64,000 nt of DNA from NCBI GenBank assembly GCA_023634235.1, contig JAMKCF010000009.1, positions 4,960,001 through 5,024,000 on the forward strand, in the 5' to 3' direction. The notes beneath the pieces are model-generated. The model saw only the letters and a program-made list of their open reading frames with translations, was not told the origin of the DNA and did no database searches. Origin of the DNA: Pisaster brevispinus (taxonomy: Eukaryota > Echinodermata > Asteroidea > Forcipulatida > Asteriidae). Below, one piece after another: positions 1 through 12,600 of this stretch. Positions within the stretch are counted from its first letter, which is position 1; the number at the start of each line of letters is the position of its first letter. A program made the position numbers and the translations under genes.

Positions 1-3000
1 GGATAATATCTGCATGGCCAGGTGCCCAAGATCTGCATGATTAAAAAAAAGGCAAAAAGCTGACAATAATGAAATATTGAAAAAAAAAAAAAAAACATCT
101 TTGACACTAAACTTTTTTCCTTGATGCTTATTCCTCAACATTTCGGCATGAATCTTGAGACCCAGAAAAGATAACCCGAGCAGTGTGCGGGGCGGATTAC
201 ATCGGCCAAAGTTTTGGACTGTGTATCGGCAGGGCCGGTTAAACCAACCTGATTCCTATTGGCTACAACACGCCATGTGACCTTAAAATGACCCTTATGG
301 ATGTTCAAGTTGTGACCAAAAGTAAAAATTGAGAAGTCAGCTTTGAACTTCTTGTGTGCGATCTGACTGCAGTCATTGTTACAAGACTTTTTGTTTCCAA
401 TTTTTTTAATATTAAAAAATTTGATAGGGTAGCGTTAACCCATGACATAATACCCAAACTGCAGCATTCATATGGATTGACAAGCCATACACTGTTGAAT
501 CTATCAAAATGTTGAAGTCCGTTTTTTTTAGATTTTGATAATTTGGTGGTAGTTAGTTTTTTACAAGGTTACAATTTCATAAAGCAGTTAAGCAGAAACT
601 ACCTGCTTAGCAAATTTCTTTGCAATAGTGTAACTTTGATGGCATTTTGGCTGGTAACCTACTTTTGCAAAGATTTGCAAAGTTTTAGCACTTGAAATTA
701 GGCCCTGATCTTTCTCTACTCAAACATAAAATAAATAATTTTATGAAATGTAAAAAACGTCAAAAGTTTCAACTGATCAGATCTAGAGACTTAATAAGGG
801 GCATAGAACCAAATTACTTTTTAAAATAATAATGGAAGTTCATTACAAACAAAGACACTTTGCTCTATTTTCCCATAAACCTCATACAACAGTAGTTTCA
901 TCTCACAGGCAATTGATTCGTAAAGCACATACACAATCTTGGGAAAAAAGTTCAATAAATAATTGGCCAATATTGGCCTAAAAACTAGTTATTATTATAA
1001 AGTGCAGTCCACGAGAGAGTGAAGATGAAACTCACTCAATTATCTTGGCAAGGTGTTGTTTCCTCTTGACGAGTAACTGTCGGACGAAGTAGACGAAGAT
1101 AAAAGCCTGCTGCTGAGACAGATGATGATTGATGAACAGATCACGCTTAGGAGTGATCCTCACTAGGCAAAGAGTCTGGTCCTTGGTCTGGAGAATGAGG
1201 TCAGAACCAGCATTAGGGACAGGGTTTCAAACAAGATGGACGTTCATTACTCAGTGTATACAAGACAGCTGGGAGTCACCAGGGCCCACTTTCATTGAGC
1301 TGCTTCAGCAGAAAGTACTGCTTAACATTTTTCTGCTAAGCAAAAATGAGCAGGAAACCAATCAAAGATGTATGTAAAATGGTATTTTGGCTGGTAACCA
1401 TATTCTGGTAAGCATAATTTGGTTGTGCTCGGCTATTTTCTGTTCTTAAGCTGCTCTATGAAATAAGGCCCAGAGTGTAAGCAAGTTGTAATAAATAAAC
1501 CTGAAGACAACTTCGGTTCAACATTTTAAGACTAGAAATTTTTTTTTCACCAATGATTTTTTATTTTTTTTTAACATTATGACATACAAGTAAAAATACA
1601 TTCAACACAATAAATGTACGACACAAACGACCATTTTTAACCCATCCCTTGCATTGCTTTTGTGACTAAACCTTATCTTAATTTTTAAATCTAAAGTGTT
1701 TTTTCTTTAATGTCAATGAAACCCAAAGCAATTTGTGTGATGCTGTGTTCAATATCCACTTTAACAGGTCCAAAATGTACATAGTGCGAGACTTATCAAT
1801 CAATCAATGAATCAATCAATGAATCAATCAATGAATCAATTAATGAGTCAATGAATCAATCAACCAATCAATGAATCAATGAATAAATGAATGATCAAAG
1901 GGATGAATCAAACAATAATCAATCAATCAATAATCAATCAATCGTTAAATTTATATGGTGCCAATCCAGTGGCCATTGCTCATAGCAAAACTTGGACTTG
2001 CACAGTCTAGAGGGAGAGAAAAAAACACAGGCAACATTTCTAAGTAGAATCTGAAATAGACAAATCTCCATAAAACAATGCAAAACTAGACTTGCAAAGT
2101 CTAGTGTGAGGACATAAAGCAATATTATCAAGAATCTGAAATAGACAAATCTCCATATAACAATGCAAAACTAGACTTGCAAAGTCTAGTGTGAGGACAT
2201 AAAGCAATATTATAAAGAATCTGAAATAGACAAATCTCCATATAACAATGCAAAACTAGACTTGCAAAGTCTAGTGTGAGGACATAAAGCAATATTATCA
2301 AGAATCTGAAATAGACAAATCTCCATATAACAATGCAAAACTAGACTTGCAAAGTCTAGTGTGAGGACAAAAAGCAATATTATCAAGAATCTGAAATAGA
2401 TAAATCTCCACAATGCAAAACTAGAACAGTCACAAACATCCACAAGATTTAAAAATAAACAATTTTTGTCTTGTTGACATAAACTAGTACCGTTTCGAAA
2501 CAACGAGGGAAACAAAAAGTACTTACATTTGAAGTGGAATTATTTTGGTCTCCGCTAAAATATGGGTTGAAAGAAGCTTGTGGCTCCTACAAATTAATAA
2601 AAAAAGGAGATATTTAGGACTTTGAAAAGAAGTTCATAAAACAAGTTCTATGAAAATGCACCCTGATAGATTATAATAAATCTGTGTTGAAAACTCAATT
2701 ATTTATTTGACTTATCTTAAATTTGTTTGAGTGGGTGCGTTCATATCATTTTTACTTCTTTGTAAAGATCGCTGGGACATCTGTGTGCCATAACATGAAA
2801 GTTATTATTTTTCGACACTCTGTGAGACCATAACGGCCGCAAACAGCTTGCACCGAAATACCCATAGCAGCCGCAAGATTTGGTCTACTTCCACTAAAAA
2901 GGTCAAAGTCAAGGTCATGTCCTAAACTGGGTCCAATTATGTAGTAATGGGACTTTTGAGTCATCGACGGAGTCACCTCAGGCTACTTCTCCATCAACTG

Positions 3001-6000
3001 TGACAAATAAAACTCTGTGTTTCCCCGTGGAGAACATCTTCCTCGACATCGAGGGATCGCCTACTACTCCTTACCGTTCAACTATGCGCAAAACTTACAC
3101 AGTCTATTTCAAAGTGAGGTTTGCGGAGACACTATGTGATTACATAACCTCGCTTGTTTTTCTTCACCAGGAAAAAGTTACAAATCCTACAGTTTATTTC
3201 TACAAGATTCCTGCATCCATTTCCAGAAGAACGTCAATGTAATGTACATACAAAGCAATCCAACCACTGAGACTGGACAGCACATATCTGATAACCTAAA
3301 CTGAACTCTGACCTTATGTAGAAGCTGAATATCACAGCTGAGCTGCATCAATGCTGACAGTGCTCGATACTTGAACATGTGTCCTTCTGGTTGAGACATC
3401 ACCTGAGTTTTGAAAATAAACCACAAAGCAGTTCTTAGTTTACAAAATAATTTGTTAGAAAAAATATTTGATTAAAACACTACAGACACAAACCTGTACA
3501 TGTATTAGGATAACAATATTTTTGGGGGGTTGAACAAAGAAAAATAGACTAGAGTGAGACTTGAACCTGCAACCTCCGGATTGGCGTGCCGGCGATCTAC
3601 CAACTGAGCTGTCTAGCCCTTATGTTGGCGGTCTCCTTCTGTCAATGTCTTTGTTCGGGGGTACCAGTCGAAAGCCATTCAACCTGTAACTGCCGTGAAG
3701 TCAGGAATTCCACCCAAGTTGTTGTCAATTTGGGAAGCAGCAGTACAGTGTCCTAGTCAGTTTCCTTTGTGGTTTATTACTTGATAAAATAATAGTATAA
3801 CAATACTAGGTTCTTGTACAGCACTTTTATCTATGGGTGTCTCAAAGAGCTTATTATTTTAATGACAGGTTTGCTAAGTTGTTTAAACATGAGACCCATT
3901 TATATAACAACTTGTAAAGTGATGCGGTGCAATCTGTACCAATTATGCCAGAAACATTGAGGCAAAACCCTTCTCGGACAGGTGTACCGGGTTCTTTTTT
4001 GTGCATTAAACAACACACATGACCTACAGTTTTACGCCCAAGAACGAAGCAACGATGGTTAATTGTCTTGCCCAAGGACACAAGTGTCCTGCTCAAGGAC
4101 ACCAGTGTCTTACTCAAGGATACCAGTGTCTTACTCAAGGATACCAGTGTCACCGGGACCTGAACCTACACTCTGACAAAGCCAGAACTTGAGTCCGGTG
4201 CACCAGACTGTTCAGCCATGGCACTTGACACCAATGGAAACGTTTCACAAATTTTCACAAATATCCTGCTGCCCTTTCCCTTAAAATGTTTTGTTTAAGT
4301 ATCGACAGGCGGTGTGTTCTGTCTGTACTCACATTGTAACAAGACTCTGACATGAAGATGTTGAACTCAACTCGACCATACTTGAATGACGCCAATCTCT
4401 CCAACAACTGGCTCGTGATGATGTAAGCATGAGTCCTCTCTTTCTTGTGGGGTAAGCTGCCAATGACTTTGATGGGTATGTCTGGAAACGTATGAAAGTT
4501 CAAAGTTTAACAATCTTACACTGATGTCACACTTGGCTACCGTCTAGAGAACTATGACTCTATTGCATGTTTCATTAACCTATAAGTTGTTCTCATTTGT
4601 ATTTCGTCTTAAGATGCCGTTGTCAATGTTTTTAATTAATAATTAGCAAACAGTTCCACTCTTATTTACCGTCTGCTCCATGGTCTTTCATTTTGGGAGT
4701 CAAAATGCATGATCAAATATCTTGCGTGGCTAACCGCACAGGCTTTGCCTAAAACGCATTCTGCAAAGTTACACACAGGGAACCTCACTCCTCAAATGGT
4801 GCAGGCAAGATTCATCGTGTGATAACGTCAGGGTCTAATTTCATAGCTCTGCTTACCGCCCATTTCTGCACTTGCAATCACCATTCTTCACCTACAGGGA
4901 AAGTGCCGAATTTCCGCACTAGCTATGTAAGCAATCAATGCCTAGTAACGTGGAGTATGCACGCGCACAAGCAAAAGTTTCCTGTTAATCTGTGACATAC
5001 GCTTACGGTAAGATTCCACTGAAAAAATTAGAGTAAACAAAGGGCATACTCATTACTAGGAAATACTTATTTGCATTCCACATAAATAAAATAATGTATC
5101 ATCTTTAAATAAAGAAGGATAAACAAATTTAAAAAACAAAAAAAATAGGGTACCTGCTTCCCATGGCACTGGTTCCATTCCCTCAAAGACCTGAGGGATT
5201 CGAACAATCGGCGGCTTGATGGCACTGGTCCCGTGGTAATGCATTGAGAAGAAGTCAGCATGCATCGCTCTGAGTCTACCCTCCGAGTGAGAGGCTACAG
5301 CCCCTAGAGCAGGTAAGAAGGCCTTCTCGCGCTCCATAGCTAACAGTCTACGGGCACCAGAGTTTAAGAGCTGCCTCGTTAGAATGCCTGGTCCTGAATG
5401 GGAAGAGAAACATATTGGATTAACGGTGGTTACATATCGAATCAAGTCTCTGTATTCATGTTAAAGAATGTGTTTAGGAATTGAAGATTGGCTTTATTTA
5501 GAACACTTATTCAGTTGGGTTGTGCATCTACAGTTTAAAAAGTTCCCGGTATCTGAATATACCCACAAGACTTACACAGGTACCAGTGTTTTAAACACTC
5601 ATCTATTTGCCAGTAAAAACATCTGGAAACCTGTCAAATGTCTGTCAAACTTGTCTCGCTTGTGGGCTTATTTCTTCCCACAGAACTACAACACGTGTAC
5701 ATCCAAGTCAAACGTTTCAAAAATAAGAATCCCTCAAAATGCAGTCTTTTGATTTTCCTTGGACCTTGGACAGTCACACTCACCTGGACTGGTCTCAACA
5801 ATCAGAGCCTTCTCCTCTGACAGGCTTCCATCAGGAAACACCTTATCCACCATCAGCTCAGCGAGATAAGGATGCAGTACAAACCGAATCTTCTTCCTCC
5901 CCAGGCACTTGTATCTGCCTCGCATGTTTTCCAAGCTCTCTGCTGGAGGCAGGGACAGAGCAGAATGACTACTTGCCCCTCTCACACCGTAGAAATGTCT

Positions 6001-6390
6001 CTCCGATGGTTCGGGATGACTTTTAAGTTTGTCTTGGGCCTTCAAAGGCCTACATAAGGTACTGTGAGAGACCTTCGTCGTAGTTGGGCTGGAGGAAGTC
6101 TTTACATGTTGGCAAACTTTAGCTTTACATAAATTGAGTGTGTTGCTCTGAAGACTGTCACACTTTTGGGTCGAGTAGTTTCTTTGCGATAAAACAACGA
6201 CTGGGGCAGCACATTTTCTTAAATGTAACCGCAGGATTTCAGTCCTAGCAGAACTGGAAAGATTACTTTGTGTCTGACTGAGTCTATGGCATAAGTATGC
6301 CTTCAACAGTCTCGCGTTGCCTGAAGAGAAAGACATCATGGCTGAGTTTTGAAGTTTGAACAACACCTGTACATGTAGGTTTAATTCCAA
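1..6390 (-). CDS. TFB2M: Mitochondrial transcription factor B2 (dimethyladenosine transferase 2-like), partial at 3' end
   Basis: Coding exons, in transcript order, on the minus strand: 6390-5784, 5393-5154, 4481-4333, 3402-3313, 2586-2527, 1187-1036, 32-1 (continues off the window). All junctions are GT-AG and all phases agree. The protein belongs to the KsgA/Dim1-type rRNA adenine dimethyltransferase fold. TFB2M acts in the mitochondrial matrix, where it helps mitochondrial RNA polymerase melt promoters. Visible signs are a basic, Ser-rich, acid-poor N-terminus like a mitochondrial presequence, SAM motif I VETSPGPGILTRQLL across the exon 1/2 junction, then ALxREKAF-like and ADFF motifs. VIGSLPH stands where true methyltransferases have NLPY. 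Next come KYGRVEFNIFM, ALMQLSCDIQLLHK, EPQASF and VRITPKRDLF, which follow the order I recall for vertebrate TFB2M. The methionine at 6390 is the longest start; a Met-Met pair at 6339/6336 (MMSFSSG) sits just after a possible acceptor and could be the real start. At least 443 residues are visible, slightly longer than human TFB2M (about 396). Confidence 0.9.
1282..1472. mobile_element. Short inverted-repeat element, family A (TTTGGCTGGTAACC)
   Basis: A 190-bp element within TFB2M intron 5. Its ends are imperfect inverted repeats: GGGCC at the left with TTTCATTGAGCTGC, and the complement of AGCTGCTCTATGAAAT plus GGCCC at the right. The body carries the words GAGCAG, ACCA and TTTTGGCTGGTAACC, which recur in the same order and on the same strand at 17165-17325, 24411-24584 and 35559-35745. 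It is non-coding; a MITE or a SINE relative is the likely nature. Confidence 0.6.
1795..1950. repeat. Tetranucleotide (AATC)n microsatellite, imperfect
   Basis: Repeated ATCA/AATG words (tcaatcaatgaatcaatc and variants) run for about 150 bp inside TFB2M intron 5. The array is interrupted and gene-free. Confidence 0.85.
2010..2425. repeat. 85-bp tandem repeat, about 4.5 copies
   Basis: The word AATCTGAAATAGACAAATCT recurs at about 2048, 2133, 2218, 2303 and 2388, giving an exact 85-bp period with few differences between copies. Each unit contains the short palindrome CTAGACTTGCAAAGTCTAG. The array lies in TFB2M intron 5. Minus-strand reading frames through it come from the repeat and are not genes. 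Confidence 0.9.
2590..3312. other. TFB2M intron 4, unassigned sequence
   Basis: This intron has a moderately GC-rich core around 2810-3110 with short open frames on both strands (74 and 80 codons). Neither frame resembles a known family and neither is flanked by convincing splice sites. It may be transposon debris. Confidence 0.4.
3545..3640 (-). repeat. tRNA-derived SINE head (pol III A and B boxes)
   Basis: Read on the minus strand, the sequence begins GGGCTAGACAGCTCAG, contains TTGGTAGA (A-box like) and GCAGGTTCAAGTCTC (B-box like), and ends with CTAGTCT. Those seven bases can pair with the first seven, with two G-U pairs. The T-stem pairs poorly, so this looks like the head of a tRNA-derived SINE and not a working tRNA. 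It lies in TFB2M intron 3. Confidence 0.55.
3785..4225 (-). repeat. SINE-like repeat with a 3-fold internal duplication
   Basis: At 4060-4225 the words GCCCAAGGACACAAGTGTC, CACCGGGACCTGAAC, GAGTCCGGTGC and a degenerate tRNA-like 'ccagactgttcagcc' match the layout of the better preserved copy at 28075-28455. The motif CTCAAGGA(C/T)ACCAGTGTCTT is tandemly repeated about four times at 4065-4150 with a period of roughly 23 bp. It lies in TFB2M intron 3. Confidence 0.5.
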
Positions 6391-7944
6391 GACTTCAAAT
6401 CCACTTCATCAAGTTTTGCGTCGGTGCATGTTTCCATGAACAACTGAGTATTTAGTAGAGTATTCCCTTGATGAGTATTCCCTTCCTCTGAATCTTTTTA
6501 AAAACCTGTCATTCATTCCCAGCGAGCTCCTTCACAAGTTGGAAACTTTTTTTTTCTTTTAGGGCCTGGGAAGAGAGAAAAATGCAAATATATAAAAACA
6601 ATTAATTCAAGCAATAGTTGGGTAAAGCCTCAAACTTTTTAACCTCATTTTCAATCGAATCAGCACTCGTGATCATGCGCATCAGAAAACATCTATTCAT
6701 GGGGCCGTAAGTGATTGTGCGTATTTTGCCAATCAGCAGTACAATCATTCCCATCATGCATCACGACACTACATCCTGAACATGATGAAAAAGAGTTTGT
6801 ACAAGCTCATCAGCGAGCCGATCCCAGCGGTCTTGCATGAGACCAGTGGGGCCGAGCATAAGCTTGAGCCAGTTCAATTCAACAAAAGCTAATCTTTGGT
6901 TGGCAGAAAATTATTACCATTATTATTATTAACAACAATAATACTACTACTACTAGCTGGCTGGATACAGCTTTATTTTTTAGAATTAGAAACCATACAA
7001 ATTATTCTCTATCACTGGCTTTGTTCAAAACTCCCCCCCCCCCCCCCCCACTCAAGTTTCACATGATTGATGTGTCGCTGCGCCATCATTTATCATGGCC
7101 GGCCACGAGCATCTCAAATTCAAAAAGATGGATTATTTATATAAAAAAGAAAAGAAAAGCGGAATGGCACTGAACTGAACAGGCATAGTGACTTTTATAT
7201 ATGACTTGGTAAGCCCTAGCCGCATTTGATGCTGGTCACTCTCTCAGTCTCATTCATCTGTCCTTCAAAAAATGTAAATCACCAACACTGCCTGAACTTC
7301 CTGAAGTGAAAAGAAACATGTATTTTTGGGAACGACCCACTGTCCGCAATCTGGGCACGCACACTGACACTAAAGTTTTACCAAAAATCAGCAATTTAAA
7401 CAGAAAATGCCTATAAAGATACATTAGGTTTCTCTTGCTTTCCCTTAAACCTGCTTACCTTGATGTTTTAAACCTCAGTAACAAATGATAGCACTGCTTT
7501 ATTATGAACAGTATTCAACGGTCTAGAAAGATGCATGGAGCACGGTGCCGGGCGGTGCGGTGCGGTGGTGCGGTGCACGCATGGATTTTCCTTTTACTGT
7601 GACTTTCACAATACACGGTCGTGCCTATACTTATACAAGCGGGGTTGATCTTTGCTGAAGACGAGGATTTAAAGGGGAGGCGGGGCGGGAAGAGTGGGGG
7701 TGGGGAGGGGGGGGGGGGCGTCAAACGATGTGGCGCTGTTGAAAAAGATTGGAAAATAAAGTGTTTTTATCTGCTTCCTCACCATGTGAATAAAACGTGC
7801 GGGCCATATAACCTTACTTTTTTTGCATTTGTCATATAGTTCGTTTTGGTTGGTAAGCTAAGTTTCTTGTTTTTAAAATAAATACATAAGTTTTACTAAA
7901 ACACATTAGGCCTAGAGCTCAATTCCATGAAAGTGTTTTAATAC
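6391..7944. other. Spacer between TFB2M and the F-box gene, left part
   Basis: I see no gene here. The region holds the TFB2M 5' flank, a poly-C run near 7030, GGTGCGG repeats near 7550-7580, and a G-rich tract at 7674-7720. Small frames through these tracts are low complexity. Confidence 0.5.
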
Positions 7945-8105
7945 TAAAAAATAGCCGTGTTAGTCTGTAATTATAAATAAAACAAGGAAGGTAGTGGACA
8001 GTGGTAGCACTTCAAGACTAACTAATTACATAAAAAACTGCTTGAGCTTTTGTAGCAACAACTACTTCATCAGATGCAATGAAGGGGACAAGCCAAGTAC
8101 AGGTA
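7945..8105 (-). mobile_element. Retroelement tail with hammerhead-like core (Penelope-like or retrozyme type)
   Basis: Read on the minus strand, the stretch has CTGATGA, then a GTAG/CTAC stem with a TTGTTG loop, then ACAAAAGC. Further on come AGTCTTGAAGTGC and AGACTAACACGGCTA, which resemble a tail seen in many animal retroelements. CTGATGA-stem-GAAA is the hammerhead ribozyme core known from Penelope-like elements; here the GAAA is mutated to AAAA, so the copy is probably dead. Confidence 0.45.
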
Positions 8106-8880
8106 TAGAACAAGAAAGTGTTTTAAGAAATGGGGGGGGGGGGGTGAAGGAAGATAAGAGGTGAGCGGATGAACCTCTAGTTTCAAATCCGAAGCTAGTT
8201 TAAGTTTTTTGTTTGTTAAGTTAAGTATTGAAAATTACAATGCTTTTTACCGTTTTTTTCAACTAGGTCAATCAACTTTTTAAACTTTAAAAATCGTCCT
8301 ATTGTTGAGAATCGCTCTTCAAAAAAAGGAAACTGTTGGGCATGGAAACGAAGGCGCTCTTGAGTTGAACCCCTTCCCCCGACCCCCAGCACCGCTACTG
8401 AATAACACTAAAACACATGTTGTTAATAAATAAACAAAAAGCCCCCTATTCTAGCCTCTTGTTTGTGTATTTTTTCTGCTTCTTTTCTACATAAACAAAA
8501 GCAGGAAAAGCAACGGTTGCTTGGGTGGTGCGGATAGAGAGGTTCTTCTAATTCTTCAATTTGCATGGAGAACAGTCTGGTGCAGAGGAAAGTATACTAC
8601 CAACTATTGACATTATGTTCAATAGTTTAAAAACTGCGTTCTTTCCATTCAGTTTTTCTCTCTGACCCCCCCCCCCCCGGCCCCGCCCCCACCCATTGTT
8701 TATTTCAACCTCGTTTTCTGCTGTGCACTCTTACATCACCCCCATTATTTAATGTTGCGACAGAAATGTACCCCATGTGGGAACGAGAATATTATTTTAT
8801 CACGAAAACAATAACATGGCAGCGCCCACGGCCCAAAACAAGTGACAGATTGTTGATATTTAAACCCGCTTAAAAACCCT

Positions 8881-8960
8881 GAGATCCCCTGTCTTGTTCC
8901 ACTTGCACCATTTGAGCATGATCGGAGGAAACAGAAAATCATTTCCTGAATCCGTAAAGT
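8881..8960 (+). pseudogene. Diverged copy of F-box gene first exon
   Basis: The sequence GAGATCCCCTGTCTTGTTCC followed by ACTTGCACCA, then TGAGC and ATCATTTCCTGAATCCGTAAAG, parallels 9660-9748 of the F-box gene's first exon (AGATCTCCTGTCTTGCTCCG, CTTGCACCA, TGAGCC, ATTATTCCCTGG, GGTAAAG). The resemblance includes the donor site. The frame is shifted by small indels and I see no matching start codon, so it is either a decayed duplicate or a non-coding alternative first exon. Confidence 0.45.
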
Positions 8961-9617
8961 GTAAGTTTTAATTCATTAATGTTGATAATACATGATTTAG
9001 ATTATTGATTGCACGAATTAGAAGAGTACTGCCCGGTAATGTAAGTCAAACTAGTTAGCCTAGGTTGGACTATGTAGTAATGTAAGTAGGTACTGCGACT
9101 GCGAGTGAGAGTGCGATTGTTGTGCCAGTGTTGTGCAGGGTCTTCCTCCATCATAGGAGGTGGCTGAGTGACGACACAGAAGTAATTGCCTCCATCCAGT
9201 CCTTGCCTCTCTGCTGGCCACTGTGAGTGTTCGCATGGTCAGGGAGGATGGTAGATGGTTGATGCTCCTTGGAATGTTACTTCTGCTCTGGCCATGCTGG
9301 AAGTGGAAGTTCCAGAAAAGTAAATTTCCCTCACACAAGCTAAACTAGGGCTAGGGTAGGGGTGCCATCAATTTCTTTCCTTACAACCACGACAGCAACA
9401 AAGTACCACCATAATGATAATAGAGCTCCATGAATATTCAAATATTTCTTTCCTCACTAACGGTGGACCTTTTACTTTTGTAAATAAATTCTTCTGTCAC
9501 AGGTTCGTCTGTAATTGTTAGGCCTCACCATCAGGGGAGCAGAGTTTGGGAGACTTAAAAATAACTTAAAGCGTTTGAACCTCCAGTGAGAGGAGCTCTC
9601 CGTCTACGTCACCAATA

Positions 9618-12600
9618 ATGGCGAGCAGGGAGTCATCTTCACCGTCTCACTCCAAACCTCAGATCTCCTGTCTTGCTCCGCTTGCACCAGATATTGTTGA
9701 GCCTAACCAGAGAATTATTCCCTGGGCAAGCCTTAGTTATCGGTAAAGTTGTCTATTTGAGTCATCATTTGAAATGCAAAGATTATCCTTTGTTTAATTA
9801 AACTCTAGCATAAAAGTTCCAGGGTATTGACGTGCCAGCAGGATCAGTTATTCTTTCTTTTCACTCGTCCATCAGCTTTTGAACTTGTCCATATTTCCTA
9901 TTAAATAGGGATGCTATTCAATATTGAACTAGTCAGCTGGACCACTTTGACTGATTTCTGACTGGTCCTCAGATTTTTAAACTGGCATTTGGCCAGCCGA
10001 ACACTGCTATTGACTTCCAGCAAAATTACAAAAGAAACATTATCATAATGTATCAGCATTCATGAATGCTCTTAAAAGAAATAAGAAAGTTGAATTGAAA
10101 CTCCAGAGATGTTCAAGTAAATACTTCCTGAGTTGATTTTGGAAGAAAATTTTAACATTTGGCTTGGAAAACTCTTCACATTTTTCCAGATACAAAGCTC
10201 AGCCACAGCCGCCCCGCAGACCTGAAGGTAACACCAAGACCAAGGAATCAAAATCAAAAAAGGGAAAGAGAACGTCTAAGGTGAGTAAAAAGAACCGACT
10301 TGATAGAACACTCTTTAACTTGGATTTATAAAAAGTAAAAATAGTATTAGCTTTTGCAAACTGCTTACCAACCAAAAGGACCTATGGTATGAATGCAAAC
10401 AAAAAAGTTGATGGCCTGACGCCTGACAATTTTAAAAATTGGAAAAAAAAAGACACGTTCAATTAAAGTTTTTCCTTTATTGTTATACTTTTCAAAACAA
10501 AAATGGGTCTTCAGTTTGTGAAAGGGAATAAAAGCGTAGTGACTCAGTCCTAAATTACGTTTTACAACCTTACAGGTGACATCAAACGGCAATGCCTCGT
10601 CACCACCCTTTTTGTATTCCCTTAAGTAAATGATTGGGTGTTTTTTTGTTCGTTTATTGAGATGTCATCAGTCATTCATATTTTGATGTGATTGACTTAT
10701 CAGTTGAAAACACGTTCATCCAATGGTGCCTCCTCAATGTCTACGAATGATGCCAGCAGTATTTACTCCAGTGATCACATCAGTTCACTGCCGCAATACT
10801 GTCTACTTAGGATCTTCAGCTACCTCTCTGCAAGTGACCTGTTGAGGGTCGGCTTAGTTTGCAGAATGTGGAACCAGCTGTCTACAGACAAAAGCTTGGT
10901 TTGTAAACTTTTGTCATTTGAAAGTGAGATACCCATTATGTCTTGTGGCTCAAGACAAAGTCCAACTCAAGTCTCATAGTCTATGATGACTCTGACTCGG
11001 AGTTGAGTCTCTATTGTCGATGACTCGGACTTCACTATCTTGATTCAAACTCTGTGGATTTTACAGCAAAACTGTTAATTATTAAAAAATATTGTCTTAT
11101 TGCAAAATAAGTTAATGAAACTATCTGTTTGAATGACTTCTACTGTTCAAAGTAAAAGAGTTGTGAGCTTCAGGGTTTCATTAACATTTCAAACAGCCTT
11201 CTGCTAGTCTTCATGAGGGACTTTTAAAAGATTAAACAATCCATTAAAAAACATTGTTTTGTTCTTGGTATCAACTCTTATTATTGAAAAGGTCTTTTTA
11301 ATTTAACAAGAATTGTTGAGAAGTAAAGCCCAGATTATGTTTTCTCAATTTAAATTCAAACTTTCAAGTTTATCAGTCATGTTTTGGTTATTCAAACTAT
11401 TTTAAAACTTTAGTTACTCATGACTTGGACTTGGACCAAAATAAATTGGGACTTGAGCTCAAACTTGACACTGGGGACTTGGACTCAAAGTCGGCACTAA
11501 GGACTCGGAATCGGACTCGAGAACTGAGCGTTCAGACTGAAACTTGACACTGAGGACTTCTCACTCAGAGTCAAAAATTGGGGACTTGAATGCAGGACTA
11601 ATTTTTAGTGATGGAGCTTTCAGAGATTCAGTTTGAGGATGCATCTTGAAAAGGAGCAGATAAGATGGCGCGCACACACAGACAGAAATCAATGCTGTCC
11701 CTTTCTCTTAAGACATTTCACTATGTCTCACTATATTTTTCCGAATACATTTTGCAGTGGAAGTATGTGAGTCTGGAAGGTACACAAATTAAAGACTGTC
11801 AAAAAGCTGTAAAAGTCTTCCAAGCATGTGGAACCATCGCATTGGTAAGCCAAACAAAAGCAGGCCTAGTCATACAGAACTTCAAATTTATTCTTTTTAC
11901 TTGACCTTGCCAATAAAGTATACATCACACTGGGAATCATTTCTGCTTGGTACAAAAAAGGTCTGCAGTTCTTTAAATTTGTCTATGAAGAATCTGTTTT
12001 AACCTGGTCATCAGTTTGAAATCAGGCAAGTTCTTATTAGTTTGAAAATTAAAACCACTTGAATCAACACTACCAAACTCATTAGGCCTTGTGTCCGCCC
12101 ACTTGTTCGATCCTTTCAATTACCAATGAAAACCATCCATCTGCTAGGATTTTTACAACAACACGATGATGGAAATTACGAGAAGCGTATACATGAAGGA
12201 CATCTACCCTATAATCAAGAGACTTCCTCAGCTGCAGTACCTTCACTTTGGCCATGCTTCCACCTCTGTCATCAATCAGGTCCCGCAGTGTCTGCCAGAC
12301 TTGAGAGTTCTGCAAGTACACTGGCTGGAAGAGTTGTTCTCAAAGAGGTTAGTTACACTGCCAGTCCGTACAGATTGGGGTATACTCCTACCCTGTTTGG
12401 TAGCCCCTCCCCTCCATGAGGGTATCCTGAAGGAAAACAACATTATGAGAACCTTGTCACCCAATCAACTATCCCTTGGTTTATGTTTTTACCCTGATTG
12501 GTATAATCTTTTCCCAAATGGGGATAGGAGCCCGAATGTGGAAACCCTAGGGCCCATGTGAACTTTTTCACCCCAAACTAAAACACTGTTGTTTTGTGGG

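Noticed and set aside
2752..2976. 74-codon minus frame as an extra TFB2M exon
   Set aside because: Exons 3402-3313 and 2586-2527 join in phase and match the expected order of the protein without it; there are no suitable splice sites.
3556..3626. A functional tRNA gene on the minus strand
   Set aside because: A and B boxes and an acceptor-like stem are present, but the T-stem and anticodon stem pair poorly; a tRNA-derived SINE explains it better.
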